From the NCBI RefSeq assembly GCF_965363235.1, contig NC_134843.1, positions 48,789,535-48,853,534 of the forward strand: DNA of 64,000 nucleotides, in the 5' to 3' direction. A program made the translations under genes and the position numbers. This DNA comes from Mytilus galloprovincialis. Lineage: Eukaryota; Mollusca; Bivalvia; Mytilida; Mytilidae. The notes beneath the pieces were generated by a model. The model was not told where the DNA came from and made no database searches. It saw only the letters and a list, made by a program, of their open reading frames with translations. Shown in pieces: positions 13,201 to 22,499 of this stretch (the first letter of the stretch is position 1; each line of letters begins with the position of its first letter).

Positions 13201-14820
13201 ACAGTGAAGTAAAACTTAAGCGGCTATAAACAGTCTGTTTTTGTAAATATTGAAATATGTAATTTCATAGTATTGTTTATCTTTTTTTTAAATTTTTTTC
13301 TAAATTTTAGAATAATTCTCAAATCACAAAAATGGTCAAATAAATAAACAAAAATTAAATTTTTTTTTTCTTCAACGTGAAAATCTTACCAATCCCAATA
13401 TTGATACTGGCATCAAACGTATCATCATCCAGATGATCATCTGATAAACCTGTCCGGTCAACGACCATAGAGGAACTGTAAATATCATCTTCGTTTGTCG
13501 ATACTGTAATGTAACAATTCAATGAACTTCTACAATATTTACTATCTGCCGCCTGGCTCATGTTTATAATAATTTGCACCAAATTCCACATTAGATTCCA
13601 TCATAAATACTTTGGACAAGAAACTAAAAAGATCAGGAGGAGTATTTGCAACAATACAAGTTGTTAGACGAAAAATTTTCTGAGCACTTTTGGCGAGGAA
13701 AATATCTTGAACATACACAAAATTTATATGTTTTGACAAAAAATATACGGCAGAAATAACGTTTATTCTTCTTATAAAAGAAAATGCACGAAAAATCTGC
13801 TATAGTTCTTTAGCAAACAGAATCAAGACTATCACGTATATCACCCTTCCGGAAAGATATAAGAATTTGAAAAAGTAGCTCCTATACACATATTGGTCTA
13901 CCTGATGCCATATGCAAAGCAGCTTGTCAACGTATATTGAGGGATACGCGAGCTGAATAGCGAATTTTATCACCTAACTTCTTCGTGAATAATCAAACGT
14001 TTATCAAGGAAATATCCCTTAATCAGTAGTTACCTCTTCTATAAATCTTGAAGCCGAAGTATAAGTTCAAATTTGATAACTTTGTTAGTAAGAGAAAGAA
14101 AGAAAAAAGCGACGGAAAGTGTATGCCTTATAGTTTTCGTAAGCAAGGTTAAAAATGAATTTACAGCACATTATATAAAAAAAGAGAAGTACACAAATGT
14201 ATAGTCAGTTTATAGACAATATTTACCTTTGTTTTCATCAGGGAATCCAATATCATCGATTATTCCTCCACCAGTGGGGACACCATCGTCGATAACCATC
14301 GCTGGACTCTGGTCAATACTGTTATCGACCATATTACCAGTTTGCACTGGTATAACATTAATATTTCCCAAAGGGATGTCGACATTGTTTTGGGTGTTAT
14401 GAGTATGCACTGGAGAGTTTGAAGGATCTTGGATAGTATCGGTTAAGAGATATGCTTGGGATCCAGTCACAATGCATAGACATATTCCAGATAGCAATAT
14501 TTCACTGATTTTCATCTGTTAAAGGAATAAAGTAAAAATGATACAAAAAATATAAACAACTCGAATAATATTCTTTATTCATTTTAAGGCTAATCCAAAA
14601 ATAGAACACACAATGAAAATTGCGGGAAAAAACTTGATGTCATTTCAATATTTTGTCCTCCCAAATAATAAAATTTGTTAACGTTTTTTTAAAGTATCTT
14701 TCGTGTCTCAATAATATATTGTATTGAAATTGTAGACTCTTTTACTAAAAGTTAACCATGTTGCCTCAAAGTCAGTGAATGTTAAAAACTTACTTTGTAT
14801 AATGTTAAGATGCTCCCTTA
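1131..14820 (-). CDS. Secreted multi-module cysteine-rich protein (SVWC-like modules plus ShKT-like module), 3' end outside window
   Basis: Ten coding exons could be placed by eye on the minus strand: 14515-14227, 13503-13390, 12313-12197, 10832-10719, 10004-9855, 9649-9536, 7878-7756, 5664-5533, 3665-3642 and 1256-1131. Every internal exon starts and ends in phase 1 and has AG and GT borders, so the joined frame stays open for about 434 codons. The protein starts with a signal peptide, followed by an acidic Asp/Gly-rich stretch. Six modules follow with the pattern C-x5-C-x10/11-C-x4-C or a variant, and then a six-cysteine ShKT-like module. The modules resemble half of the single-domain VWC family; that family name is a tentative reading. 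The function is unknown; an extracellular matrix, mucus or defence role is only a guess. No stop codon was found, so the gene probably continues past position 1. A ShKT fold does not by itself mean a toxin. Confidence 0.8.
2390..2605 (+). repeat. Diverged dispersed repeat, family B
   Basis: It resembles the family B tail: gctcattgttgaagacaatg, then attgacaactttcccacatc. It is more diverged than the other copies at 12560, 28160 and 50590. Confidence 0.45.
3139..3182. repeat. Perfect 18-bp hairpin
   Basis: The arms attaagaataagataatt and its exact complement are separated by an 8-base loop. It lies in an intron of the secreted protein gene; it may be the core of a small inverted-repeat element. 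Confidence 0.7.
3642..3665 (-). CDS. 24-base linker mini-exon
   Basis: It has acceptor TTTTACTTACAG, donor ACAG|GTATGT and phase 1-1, encoding a short KTIAGTT linker. It keeps the frame between module 6 and the ShKT-like exon. Because it is so short, chance is a real alternative. Confidence 0.5.
4131..4325. mobile_element. 195-bp MITE-like element
   Basis: The ends are inverted repeats: left actgtaaaccaacttatttt, right end the complement of actgtcaaacaacttatttt. The inside holds the repeated unit gcgaagagtc. Both flanks read ATT, a possible 3-bp target duplication. Confidence 0.65.
4765..4860 (-). repeat. Dispersed repeat, family E (reverse copy)
   Basis: On the minus strand it carries the same strings (ccctaatcaaatggcaaaat, aacgaatggataacaactgt) as the copies at 10250-10560 and 45185-45500. 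Confidence 0.6.
5533..5664 (-). CDS. Cysteine module 6 exon
   Basis: This 132-base exon has acceptor TTTACTTAATTAG and donor AATG|GTAAAA, phase 1-1. The module has C-x5-C-x10-C-x4-C followed by a basic tail ending in a lysine/asparagine-rich stretch. Confidence 0.75.
6400..7748 (+). mobile_element. Decayed retroelement: reverse transcriptase remnant plus 3' tail (family C)
   Basis: Translation from about 6400 gives reverse-transcriptase-like segments. A jump near 6480 removes the stretch that would hold the catalytic Y-x-D-D motif, and a frame change lies near 6595. After that the frame is open to a stop at 7098-7100 (SPSYGVYISQLVRFAR, NLCITEKLLHQGFRY). A 650-base untranslated tail follows, and its last part recurs at 45815-46178 and 32725-32803. 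The RT type resembles endonuclease-poor or Penelope-like elements, but the class is uncertain. It sits in an intron of the secreted protein gene, in the opposite orientation. Confidence 0.75.
7756..7878 (-). CDS. Cysteine module 5 exon
   Basis: This 123-base exon has acceptor ATGTTTTGCAG and donor AGAG|GTAACT. Its cysteines are spaced C-x5-C-x11-C-x4-C. The donor lies within about 8 bases of the tail of the retroelement at 6400-7748. Confidence 0.78.
8735..8830 (-). repeat. Dispersed repeat, family B (reverse copy)
   Basis: The string tgagacaactctccaccaga matches the reverse of the family B tail at 54685-55015. Confidence 0.55.
9536..9649 (-). CDS. Cysteine module 4 exon
   Basis: This 114-base exon has acceptor TATGTTTAAG and donor CCAA|GTAAAT. 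The spacing C-x5-C-x10-C-x4-C is the same as in module 2, and the length is identical. Confidence 0.75.
9855..10004 (-). CDS. Cysteine module 3 exon
   Basis: This 150-base exon has acceptor TAACTTCAG and donor GGCG|GTAAGT, phase 1-1. The module is longer before the second cysteine (C-x10-C-x11-C-x4-C) and carries a lysine/arginine-rich insert. Confidence 0.75.
10250..10560 (+). repeat. Dispersed repeat, family E
   Basis: This long copy shares strings such as aacgaatggataacaactgt, ctctcac..tatgacagtcgc and gtgttataatctt with 45185-45500. Confidence 0.65.
10719..10832 (-). CDS. Cysteine module 2 exon
   Basis: This 114-base exon has acceptor ATACTTGCAG and donor AAAC|GTAAGT. Its cysteine spacing is C-x5-C-x10-C-x4-C with a central AGQTW, the clearest match in the gene to the G-x-W of VWC-like domains. 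Confidence 0.78.
12197..12313 (-). CDS. Cysteine module 1 (SVWC-like) exon
   Basis: The acceptor is TTATATTTCAG and the donor TCTA|GTGAGT, phase 1 on both sides. It encodes an NG-x2-Y-x2-G stretch and C-x4-C (CKMYIC), typical of the first half of VWC-like domains. The second cysteine seen in the other modules is missing here. Confidence 0.75.
12560..12785 (+). repeat. Dispersed repeat, family B
   Basis: It contains the markers aggccgttag, gaaggccgtacgttgac and tttgcaatcatacacatctt. The same order is seen at 28160-28360 and 50590-50815. Confidence 0.65.
13390..13503 (-). CDS. Acidic linker exon of the secreted protein
   Basis: The 114-base exon has acceptor ATTACAG and donor ATTG|GTAAGA, both phase 1. 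It encodes a Ser/Asp-rich segment without cysteine (DDHLDDDTFD), continuing the acidic character of the first exon. Confidence 0.7.
14227..14515 (-). CDS. Exon with start codon and signal peptide of the secreted cysteine-rich protein
   Basis: The ATG is the first triplet of the exon, directly after the acceptor ttcctttaacag. Residues 1-22 form a hydrophobic signal peptide with likely cleavage near SQA-Y. The rest is rich in Asp, Asn, Pro and Gly and has no cysteine. The donor is AAAG|GTAAAT, phase 1. Confidence 0.8.
14794..14820 (-). other. Proposed 5' untranslated exon of the secreted protein gene
   Basis: A donor CAAA|GTAAGT ends at 14794. A TATA box stands about 30 bases upstream of the proposed start near 14820, and the coding exon starts with an acceptor. 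The exact transcription start is inferred. Confidence 0.5.
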
Positions 14821-14846
14821 CTTATAACACATAATACATTTTCCCT

Positions 14847-14855
14847 CTTTATATA
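14847..14855 (-). promoter_or_regulatory. TATA box (tatataaag)
   Basis: On the minus strand the string tatataaag is followed 50-60 bases later by a canonical splice donor at 14793, fitting a short first exon of the secreted protein gene. Confidence 0.5.
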
Positions 14856-14899
14856 TGACCATGTGTTAGTCAAATTGACGTACATTGCATATCTGGAGA

Positions 14900-16985
14900 G
14901 TTGCCTTATTGCTTTTTGATTTGGGTCTAGAGGGTTCAACACCAAATTTATGAGTCAATACTTATAAGGTTGAATAAAATTTATAAAAAAATGTTTTTCA
15001 TCACAAAAGTTCATTTCACTTAAAATTGATATTGTAGTGCCGCCTTTTAAATGCTTGTCAAAAGAGCACAGCAAGAGACTCTTAAAATTCCATTGAATGG
15101 GAGATAATATTTAATATATCACATTAAACTTGAAAATGTTTCGTTTATCACCTGTTGAATGTTCCTAAATTTCCTAATCGGAAGTTTTGTTTTCAATAAA
15201 ATTTGTAATTTTGTGTCTGTTTACCGCAAACAATGAAATATACCCCTAGTTACCATAATAATGTTTACCACAAACAATGAAACATACCTTACCATAATAA
15301 GTCATTGCTCATTCCAAATGCACTAATACAAAGCGTAGGTGCATCAGACTTACTTTTTAAATAAGATTTCTTTATGTGAAATGTTTTATAAACTATGTTA
15401 TTGTCAGTAAAAAAGACAAACCATACACAAACAAAACAATAATACATTTCAAAGGTTTTTCGAATGAGGTTTAGGTTGTGGGAAACGATACAAGAGCAGA
15501 AATGTTCAGTTGGCTAACATGTCATTCTACCATAATTTAAATACAAAATATCAACCCCGTTTTGGTGTGGTTTAAATTGCTTAATTTTTAGTTTGTCATG
15601 AAGCGTTTTGTAAATTGATGTTTGTCTTTTCATTATGTTGTCTTGATCTTATTGGTTTCTCTTCCACTTCAGAGCGTTGATTCTCCTTTTGGTATTTTCC
15701 GCCTCAGTTTAACTTTGAAATATTTATAACTACCTAGTCCAACTCGTAAACTTTTTATTATTAACTAATATGTCGATACTATTGTTGAAACCGATGTTGT
15801 TCACAGAACATGGATAACTGACTGAAGACTTTTGAGTCTTTTAAAATTGAAGGTATTCATATTTATTTGATTGACACCGGAATGAAGCAAACTGAGATAT
15901 CTCCCTCACTAAATAAAATCATTTACACATATCTAAAGAACAAAATTGTGTATTATCCGACTATGATTGTATTTAATCATTTAACATATATATATGATAT
16001 CAATTACCGCCTGAATTTGACAAACATTTGGGAATTGAAATATGGAAAATTTCTGAAGAGCTACATATTTGTATGTAAAAATAAGGAGATGTGCTATGAT
16101 TGCCAGTGGAGTCAACAGTCCATCAAAGTATGTTAACAATTTGATGATACTGTACGGATTTCAGCAATTAACAAACCCATTCTGTATTGTTACCTGTTAG
16201 GCCGGAATGAATGAATGTGAAACAAATACCCCAAAAAACTTGAGGGTACAAAAATTACAGAAAAATTTAAACATTTTTTTTTCATTATAAATTTTATTTT
16301 TAACACCATCAATTGTTACTTTATGGTATGGTACAAAAGTCAACCAAGAAAATTGATTCGTTTTGGCCACAGATGACTTTTTAAAATGTGTATATCATTG
16401 AAGAAAAGCTCCAAATTTCCCCCTTTGGTGCAAAAATGTAATTTTTTGGCATTAAAATTTAAATATCTTTGTTTTACTCATCGGTAACCTAAATTTTTTA
16501 TTATTATTTTCAAATAAGCTACATACTTAGACTAAACAATTGTAAAGTTTAGGCTATTTCTGTAATTTATTTCTTTTTTTATTTCGCTATTACCTACCTT
16601 TCTCCTATTTGTTCAATAGAAAAAAAGTACCTGAACAAAAATGCATGCTTTTTTCGAAGGTATATTGTGAGCTTAAATAAACGGTGTCTTCTTTTTAAAA
16701 TTTTTTTTTTCCCATTAAGTATATGATAAAGTTCATTTATAGAAAAAAATGCGAATAAAAGAATCGATGTATACCCGCGAGCACCCTTAATAAAATATTT
16801 TCTGCAGTTCTCCTCATACCCAGTAACAATCTATGTTAATATAATTTCATATTCAGTATATGTTTTGCATTTATAATTTAGAAGTTATGTTCTATTGACC
16901 TACATTGCTAATGAACCAAAAAATGTAAAGGCACATTTTTTCAACTTTAAATGTTTATGTTGAAATTCAAGAAGTAGTTAACTAT
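14900..16985. other. Gene-free AT-rich stretch
   Basis: The longest frame here (15867-16136, plus) starts in AT-rich DNA, has no recognisable domain and no splice context. I see no gene or clear repeat in this stretch. Confidence 0.5.
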
Positions 16986-16990
16986 ATGTA

Positions 16991-18120
16991 TGGCAAGCCG
17001 TTCTCGTCAAAACTATGTTTAAACCATTTTTCGAAAAATTTACACACTGAGAATTACAACAAAGCACACTGAGATTTAAAAGCTTCAAAACGCACACTGA
17101 GAATTGAAAATTACACACTGAGTATTGAAAATTACACACTGAGAATTAAAAATTACACACTGAGATTTCATAAAGACGCACTGAGATTACAAAAATGAAA
17201 AACGCACACTGAGAATTGAAAATTACACACTGAGATTTTAAATAGACACACTGAGAATAAATAAACTGAAAACACACACTGAGAATTTGTAATTACACAC
17301 TGAGAATTTAAAATTACACACTGAGATTTGTGCGCACTTTTTATGCGCACATATCTAATTAGCATACTTAATCTGAATCTATTACAAGCTTAAAACAACA
17401 AGGGGACAGAACTCGTTAGTCCTTCGATTTTGGTTCCAAATTATTCATAAAAAAAACTAGAGAAAAACGTAACAAGAACAAGAAAATTACCCACTTACTC
17501 TTATTACAAAATATAACCAAATGGTGAAACACTTTATTAAAATTATAAGAAAACATTGGAACAATCTGCAAACGAATGCAGTGAAATGTTTACTCAAGTG
17601 TCTATTATAGCATATAAACGTAACAAAAATATAAAAGATTAACTAGCGAAATCAGGGAAACAGTTGGAAGACTTTTGAAAAGGGACACATGTTTAATTAC
17701 TGGTAGTAATGATCTGAATTATAGGCAACAAACTTATGAATATGAGCGATGTTAAGTCTTGAAATTTATTACGAATTTTGGTTGAAGGAATCGCATTTCA
17801 TTATAATGACAAGAGTTCTTGAGATCAAGATATTAATTTGTTGAATTATTCATCTCATGAATATTCATTAGTAATTTGCATATTAATCTCAGTGTGTAAT
17901 TAACAATTCTCAGTGTGTGTTTTTCAATTTATTTCATCTCAGTGTGTCTTTTTAAAATCTCAGTGTGTAATTTTGAATTCTCAGTGTGTGTTTTTTTATT
18001 TTTTTAAATCTCAGTGTGTAATTTCGATTTCTCAGTGTGTTATTTTAGGTTTTTAAATCTCAGTGTGTATTTTTTTCGAAAAAAGGGTTTAAACATAGTT
18101 TTGACGAGAACGGCTTGCCA
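16991..18120. mobile_element. Foldback-type transposon with minisatellite arms
   Basis: The two ends are inverted copies: tggcaagccgttctcgtcaa begins the left end and its complement closes the right end. The match runs on through aaactatgtttaaac. Next to each end lies an array of the short unit cacactgaga spaced every 20-28 bases: about 13 units on the left (17043-17325) and about 8 in reverse on the right (17885-18066). The two arrays face each other around a middle of about 550 bases with no open frame. Both flanks are TA, a possible target duplication. Long arms built of short direct repeats define foldback elements; the superfamily is not determined. Confidence 0.8.
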
Positions 18121-18937
18121 TATATATGTGTCTCTTTTGTAAATAGATTTATTCGCATGTGTAGTTTTTATGACTGCACTGCAGCAAATACTGAAAGTGG
18201 GACATCTATATCTCCATACGATCTGATACATGTACATACTTTTCTGTATAAGTCTTTGTTCTTTAAATAGAAAATTCGATACGACATTCCGCTCTTGTAA
18301 CAAAAAATATGACAGTGTATACATGTCGACGAATTAATGTGTTGACATAAGATAAACGTTCTCTTGTGGAAACGATGAGGCACTTTGTTGTGATAATTTT
18401 ACTTATCTCATTTTTAGGCTTAATACCTTTATCAATTCTTTGAAATGAAAGATTGATTTTAGTCATGCAGACATTATTTTATCAACACTAATCAAATTTC
18501 GTAACCCGGAGTATATGATTTTCCGAATAGAACTTTTAAAAAATATTGGAATTTACCTGTTTATTTATATGACATATCATAATTTTGACGTATCGAATGC
18601 ACTTTAATTTATAGAATTAGTTTCAGTATGTTCTAATTTCTGACTGCCAAATCCCACATTTCCTTTTGTTTACTATGTCAAAATTGGGTAGCATGGTATA
18701 GTATATATTAGTATGTAAAGGCAGTGTATATATATCATGTATATAGTGAATATAATATATTGAGAGGAAGTATTAATACAATCATATACAGTAAGTGTGA
18801 ACATGATAACGTTTTCACAAGTCTGTATCAATAGCAGAATGGCATGTGATTCCCTATTTATAAATTCGAAAGTCTTTTATATTGTAGTCGTACTTTTTTT
18901 TAAAGACGATGAATTGCACACCATGTTATCAAATTAA

Positions 18938-20519
18938 CTCTTTACCATTCGGCAAAAATTGCACTATTTTTGCCGCTGAGGAACGATCAAATTTCAATCA
19001 ATCATAACTATCTTATTACTGTTAGTAGGCTTATCAACTAAGAATTTTTATAAAATAGTTTTTCAGTAATATTAATGACAGGTTTGTAAAAAAAAATATC
19101 ATCTTTGATCACGTGATAATCAGTCCAATGTCACGTGACAACAACAAAAAACTCAGAAAATTGTAAAATTTCGATACAAAATGTCCTTTTTTGAAGTTTA
19201 TTTATGGAAATAGTATCAACAGAGCATTCAAATACAATGTTAGAAATAACATCTCTAAGAAAAAGAACCCTGCATGGTCTATTTATGTGATAAACAGCAA
19301 TTTTTATAGCCAAACATGATATGTGGGTGATTTGGGTCAAAATTGCTATTTTCGAGCTTTCTGGGTAAAAAACGTATAATTATAGCTAAACTGTGCAACT
19401 GAAGTGCATCCACACTTTAATCCCTACAATCATTTCAAAGACAGAAAAACAAAAGTCTTGCCGCTTCAGAATCCCATAGTTATCGATTTGTAATAGATTA
19501 TCTTAACATGTATGTCTCTATTACTCTAAAAATGACTATAAACAAAAGACAGACAATTAACTTTGTCACAAGGAAAAAAACATTTTCAATTTGAAATTAG
19601 AATTAAAGTAAAGTTATTTAATATTTGTGTTGGTTTTTATTAAACTGCACATTCATCCTTGCGAGATGCGAATCCGGATCGCTTGATTACTAGCCTCAGA
19701 TGCATCCCCTCAGCTACGGAACCAGACGGTTCATCTTGATTAAATTCATACTTATTTTCAATGTTATTTGTAATATTTATTTTTATGTTGACCTTTCACA
19801 TACAAATATTATATTGTAACAAGATATTCAGAAAGACGTAAAAACTTTATTTTTTTTACATCTTTAAAAGAACACACAATGTGGGATGGTCTGTACACCA
19901 GGGGGTAAGAGGAGGAAAAAAAGGGGGGTTAATTATGATTTTAATTCAAAAACAAGTAACACAAGTAGTAAGAAATGCATTTTATTTATACTATTTGGCC
20001 TCTGGAACCACAATATGCACGTTTTTACTGGTATGGGCAGAAATTCTAAGAAATAGTTGCTGAAAATTACTGACATGTTGACAATGTTCACTGTTTGTAT
20101 TCGTTTTTCGTAGAAATTAATAAAAAAAAAAAAAAAATAACTCAATGAACCTTCATTTTATAAAGCTCAACACAAACCTGAAAGAAAAAGATCCATAACG
20201 GACCGATTTTTGCGGTTTATAGCAACCAAACACAATATTTTCATAATTCGACATTAGCACAATTCTAAAGTTTTTTTCTATTAAATTTTAGCTGATTTTT
20301 TTTTCAAACGATGATAGCTTAATTGCTTTATTCAACCACAAAGATCAACCCCAAAACACACAACTGCAATTTTAACGTGTAGCGGAAACTCACAGGTTTC
20401 ATTTAAGCCCTTGGTGAAATTTGTTGATAGTCAAATGGCAAAGAATTTAAGGTTTGAATCCAAATTTTACGCAAAAAAGTGCTTATGACCCGAATTCGGG
20501 TCATAGGAACGGTAAAGAG
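18938..20519. mobile_element. TTAA-flanked 1.58-kb non-autonomous element (piggyBac-like?)
   Basis: The ends are short inverted repeats (ctctttaccattc and the complement of ctctttaccgttc), each bordered outside by TTAA. TTAA duplication is typical of piggyBac-type elements, but the terminal bases are not the usual CCC and no transposase frame is present. Confidence 0.45.
19655..19735 (-). repeat. tRNA-like (SINE head?) segment
   Basis: On the minus strand a string tagctgagggg fits a polymerase III A box, and gattcgcatc about 45 bases later partly fits a B box. The acceptor-stem pairing of a real tRNA is not evident, so a tRNA-derived SINE head is more likely than a tRNA gene. Confidence 0.3.
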
Positions 20520-21329
20520 TTAAATACAAAGTAAAGCAAAAATACCTACTGATAATAAAACATGATGAACCAGACATAACGGTTCAATATTACGGGGTTT
20601 TCGGTCTCCTCTACGCCGTTAGTTAAAGACAAGCCATCATTAGGTACATGCTGTGTTTTAAAGACAAAAAACATCGTTTGGTATGTATGATGTAGTCCCT
20701 GAATATGCTTTTAATATATCTAAAAATTGAGAATTCAAGAATACCTGAGGCATTGTTTAACAGAACCCAAATTCAGTTATTTCGTAATTACACTGTTGTG
20801 GTGTACATTAAAGCCCAATTAGTATAGCTATTACATATATACTCCATATGCAAGTCTTTGGTATTATTGATGTCTATATTGGGAAAATGGTACTTTCAAA
20901 ATAGACATATCCCGTTTAAATTGAACCGGGTGTGAATATGTGCATTGCTGTAGAAATGAAAGTATATCTCTAGAATAAGACATTACAAAAAGGTTTCTGC
21001 AGTTTCCAACTTGGATAATAAATCAAGTAAAACAACATCATTCAGCCTCCGAGTGTATCTCGCGAGAACGTCTAGACGATTTTTTAAAAGCTATAACTGT
21101 TTAACTTATTTATTCAAAGTGTTATGACTTATGTCAAGACTTACAGCTTTTCACATGTTTTAACGTTTCTTCAATATGACACTATCATCTACAAAATCGT
21201 ACAATTTTTCATGCTTCTATAATTTTACGATCATTTATTCAATTTTTTTTTTAATTTTATTTCTAACAGTATAAATGACATAATAAAATATCAAGTAGGT
21301 TATCCTTAAACACAACTTATTTGAGTCAA

Positions 21330-22450
21330 CCGGATTCAAATTTTGAATTTACGTGGTTCCGCGCGAAAACTTTACACAGTGTCGGGCAACAAAGGCACAC
21401 ATCTTGCTGTCCTTTTCTTTACTTGATCTATTGTCTTGATGTTAAATTTTGTTTGGTGGATCCCATACTATTCTTGCATATTACATTGTGGGTTTTACTA
21501 TGGATACATATATGCAGCCGTCTTTACAGGTGTTGTTAAATTTGTTGAAGACAGTTCCCTCTAGAATTACGCTCTGTTCTCCATTATGTAGGAATGAGCG
21601 ATCTATCTGTTGGTTTAATGATTGACGCCGTAATATTCCAATTTATGTAGTGAGATGGTTTGGCACCTTGTCAAATGCTTTTGCAAAACTCTAGTAAAAT
21701 GGTATCTACTTGGTAGTTTATTTTTAATTTTGGTGCAATGTCGTAGAAGGTTACGTTTAGTAGTGGTTTCACAAGATCGTCTTTTGTGGAAACCATGTTT
21801 TGCATTAGAAATTCGAGTGTGGTCCATTATGTTAATGTGTACGATATTTTCTGAGGAATTTCATGTGCTGGATGTGAGAGATAATGGTCTGCACTAAAAT
21901 GCTAGGTACTTTCCATCTATTTTGAAAAAGTTGAACAACACATTTGCTTATCTCCAATCTTGTTGGACGTCGCCAGTGTTCAGTGATGTTCGATATACAG
22001 CTCTGTAAGAATGGGAGCAAGTTTGCTTGCTGTTGCTTTCAGTATAAAAGATGGTATTGAATCTGGACTAGTGGCTTTATGTGATTTAAGATTTTTATTT
22101 AACAATTTGTGAACTCCATTAGTGCTAATTCTAATATCGTTCATGGTAGACTATGAACTTGTTCCTTAATTTAGGAAATTGTTTAGGTTGTCTTAAGTAA
22201 ATACTGACTAAAATTGATTATTTAGAGTGAAAGTTTTGCTCTTATTGTCATTTTGGAGAAATCCCATTTTAAGTTTTAATAGAGCAACTCCTATCCATCT
22301 TGGTCTTTGCTCTTGACATATGACTATGATTTCCTTGCGTTTTCTTTATAATCAGAGCTACCTTAATGTACTTCCTATTAGATTTCCTGATTTCCAATTA
22401 TACTTCTTGTACCTAAACATATCCATACATTTCTTTAACTTGTTCTTGCC
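21330..22450 (-). pseudogene. Decayed LINE reverse transcriptase
   Basis: On the minus strand, broken frames give blocks in the order expected for a CR1/Jockey/RTE-type LINE. SPDSIPSFILKATASKLAPI lies around 22040-22090. AKHGFHKRRSCE and KLEYYGV lie around 21640-21810, followed by an SFLHNGEQSVILEG-like block near 21590 and KKRTARCV near 21400. Several stops, shifts and an internal deletion make it non-functional. The catalytic F/Y-A-D-D block was not found. Confidence 0.75.
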
Positions 22451-22499
22451 TTTCTTTTGGACTTATTAATCGGTTTTAGACCATTACTGACACTTAACT

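Noticed and set aside
15867-16136. 89-codon plus frame in the gene-free stretch
   Set aside because: No recognisable domain, no splice context, AT-rich.
17040-18070. CRISPR-like array (regular cacactgaga units)
   Set aside because: Spacing is irregular, the spacers are AT-rich and similar to each other, the array is repeated in inverse, and the host is eukaryotic; it fits foldback arms.
19655-19735. Functional tRNA gene
   Set aside because: Boxes are partial and no acceptor stem or anticodon arm could be drawn; a SINE head is more likely.
21655-21897. 80-codon plus frame
   Set aside because: It is the complement of the decayed LINE reverse transcriptase, which explains the sequence on the minus strand.
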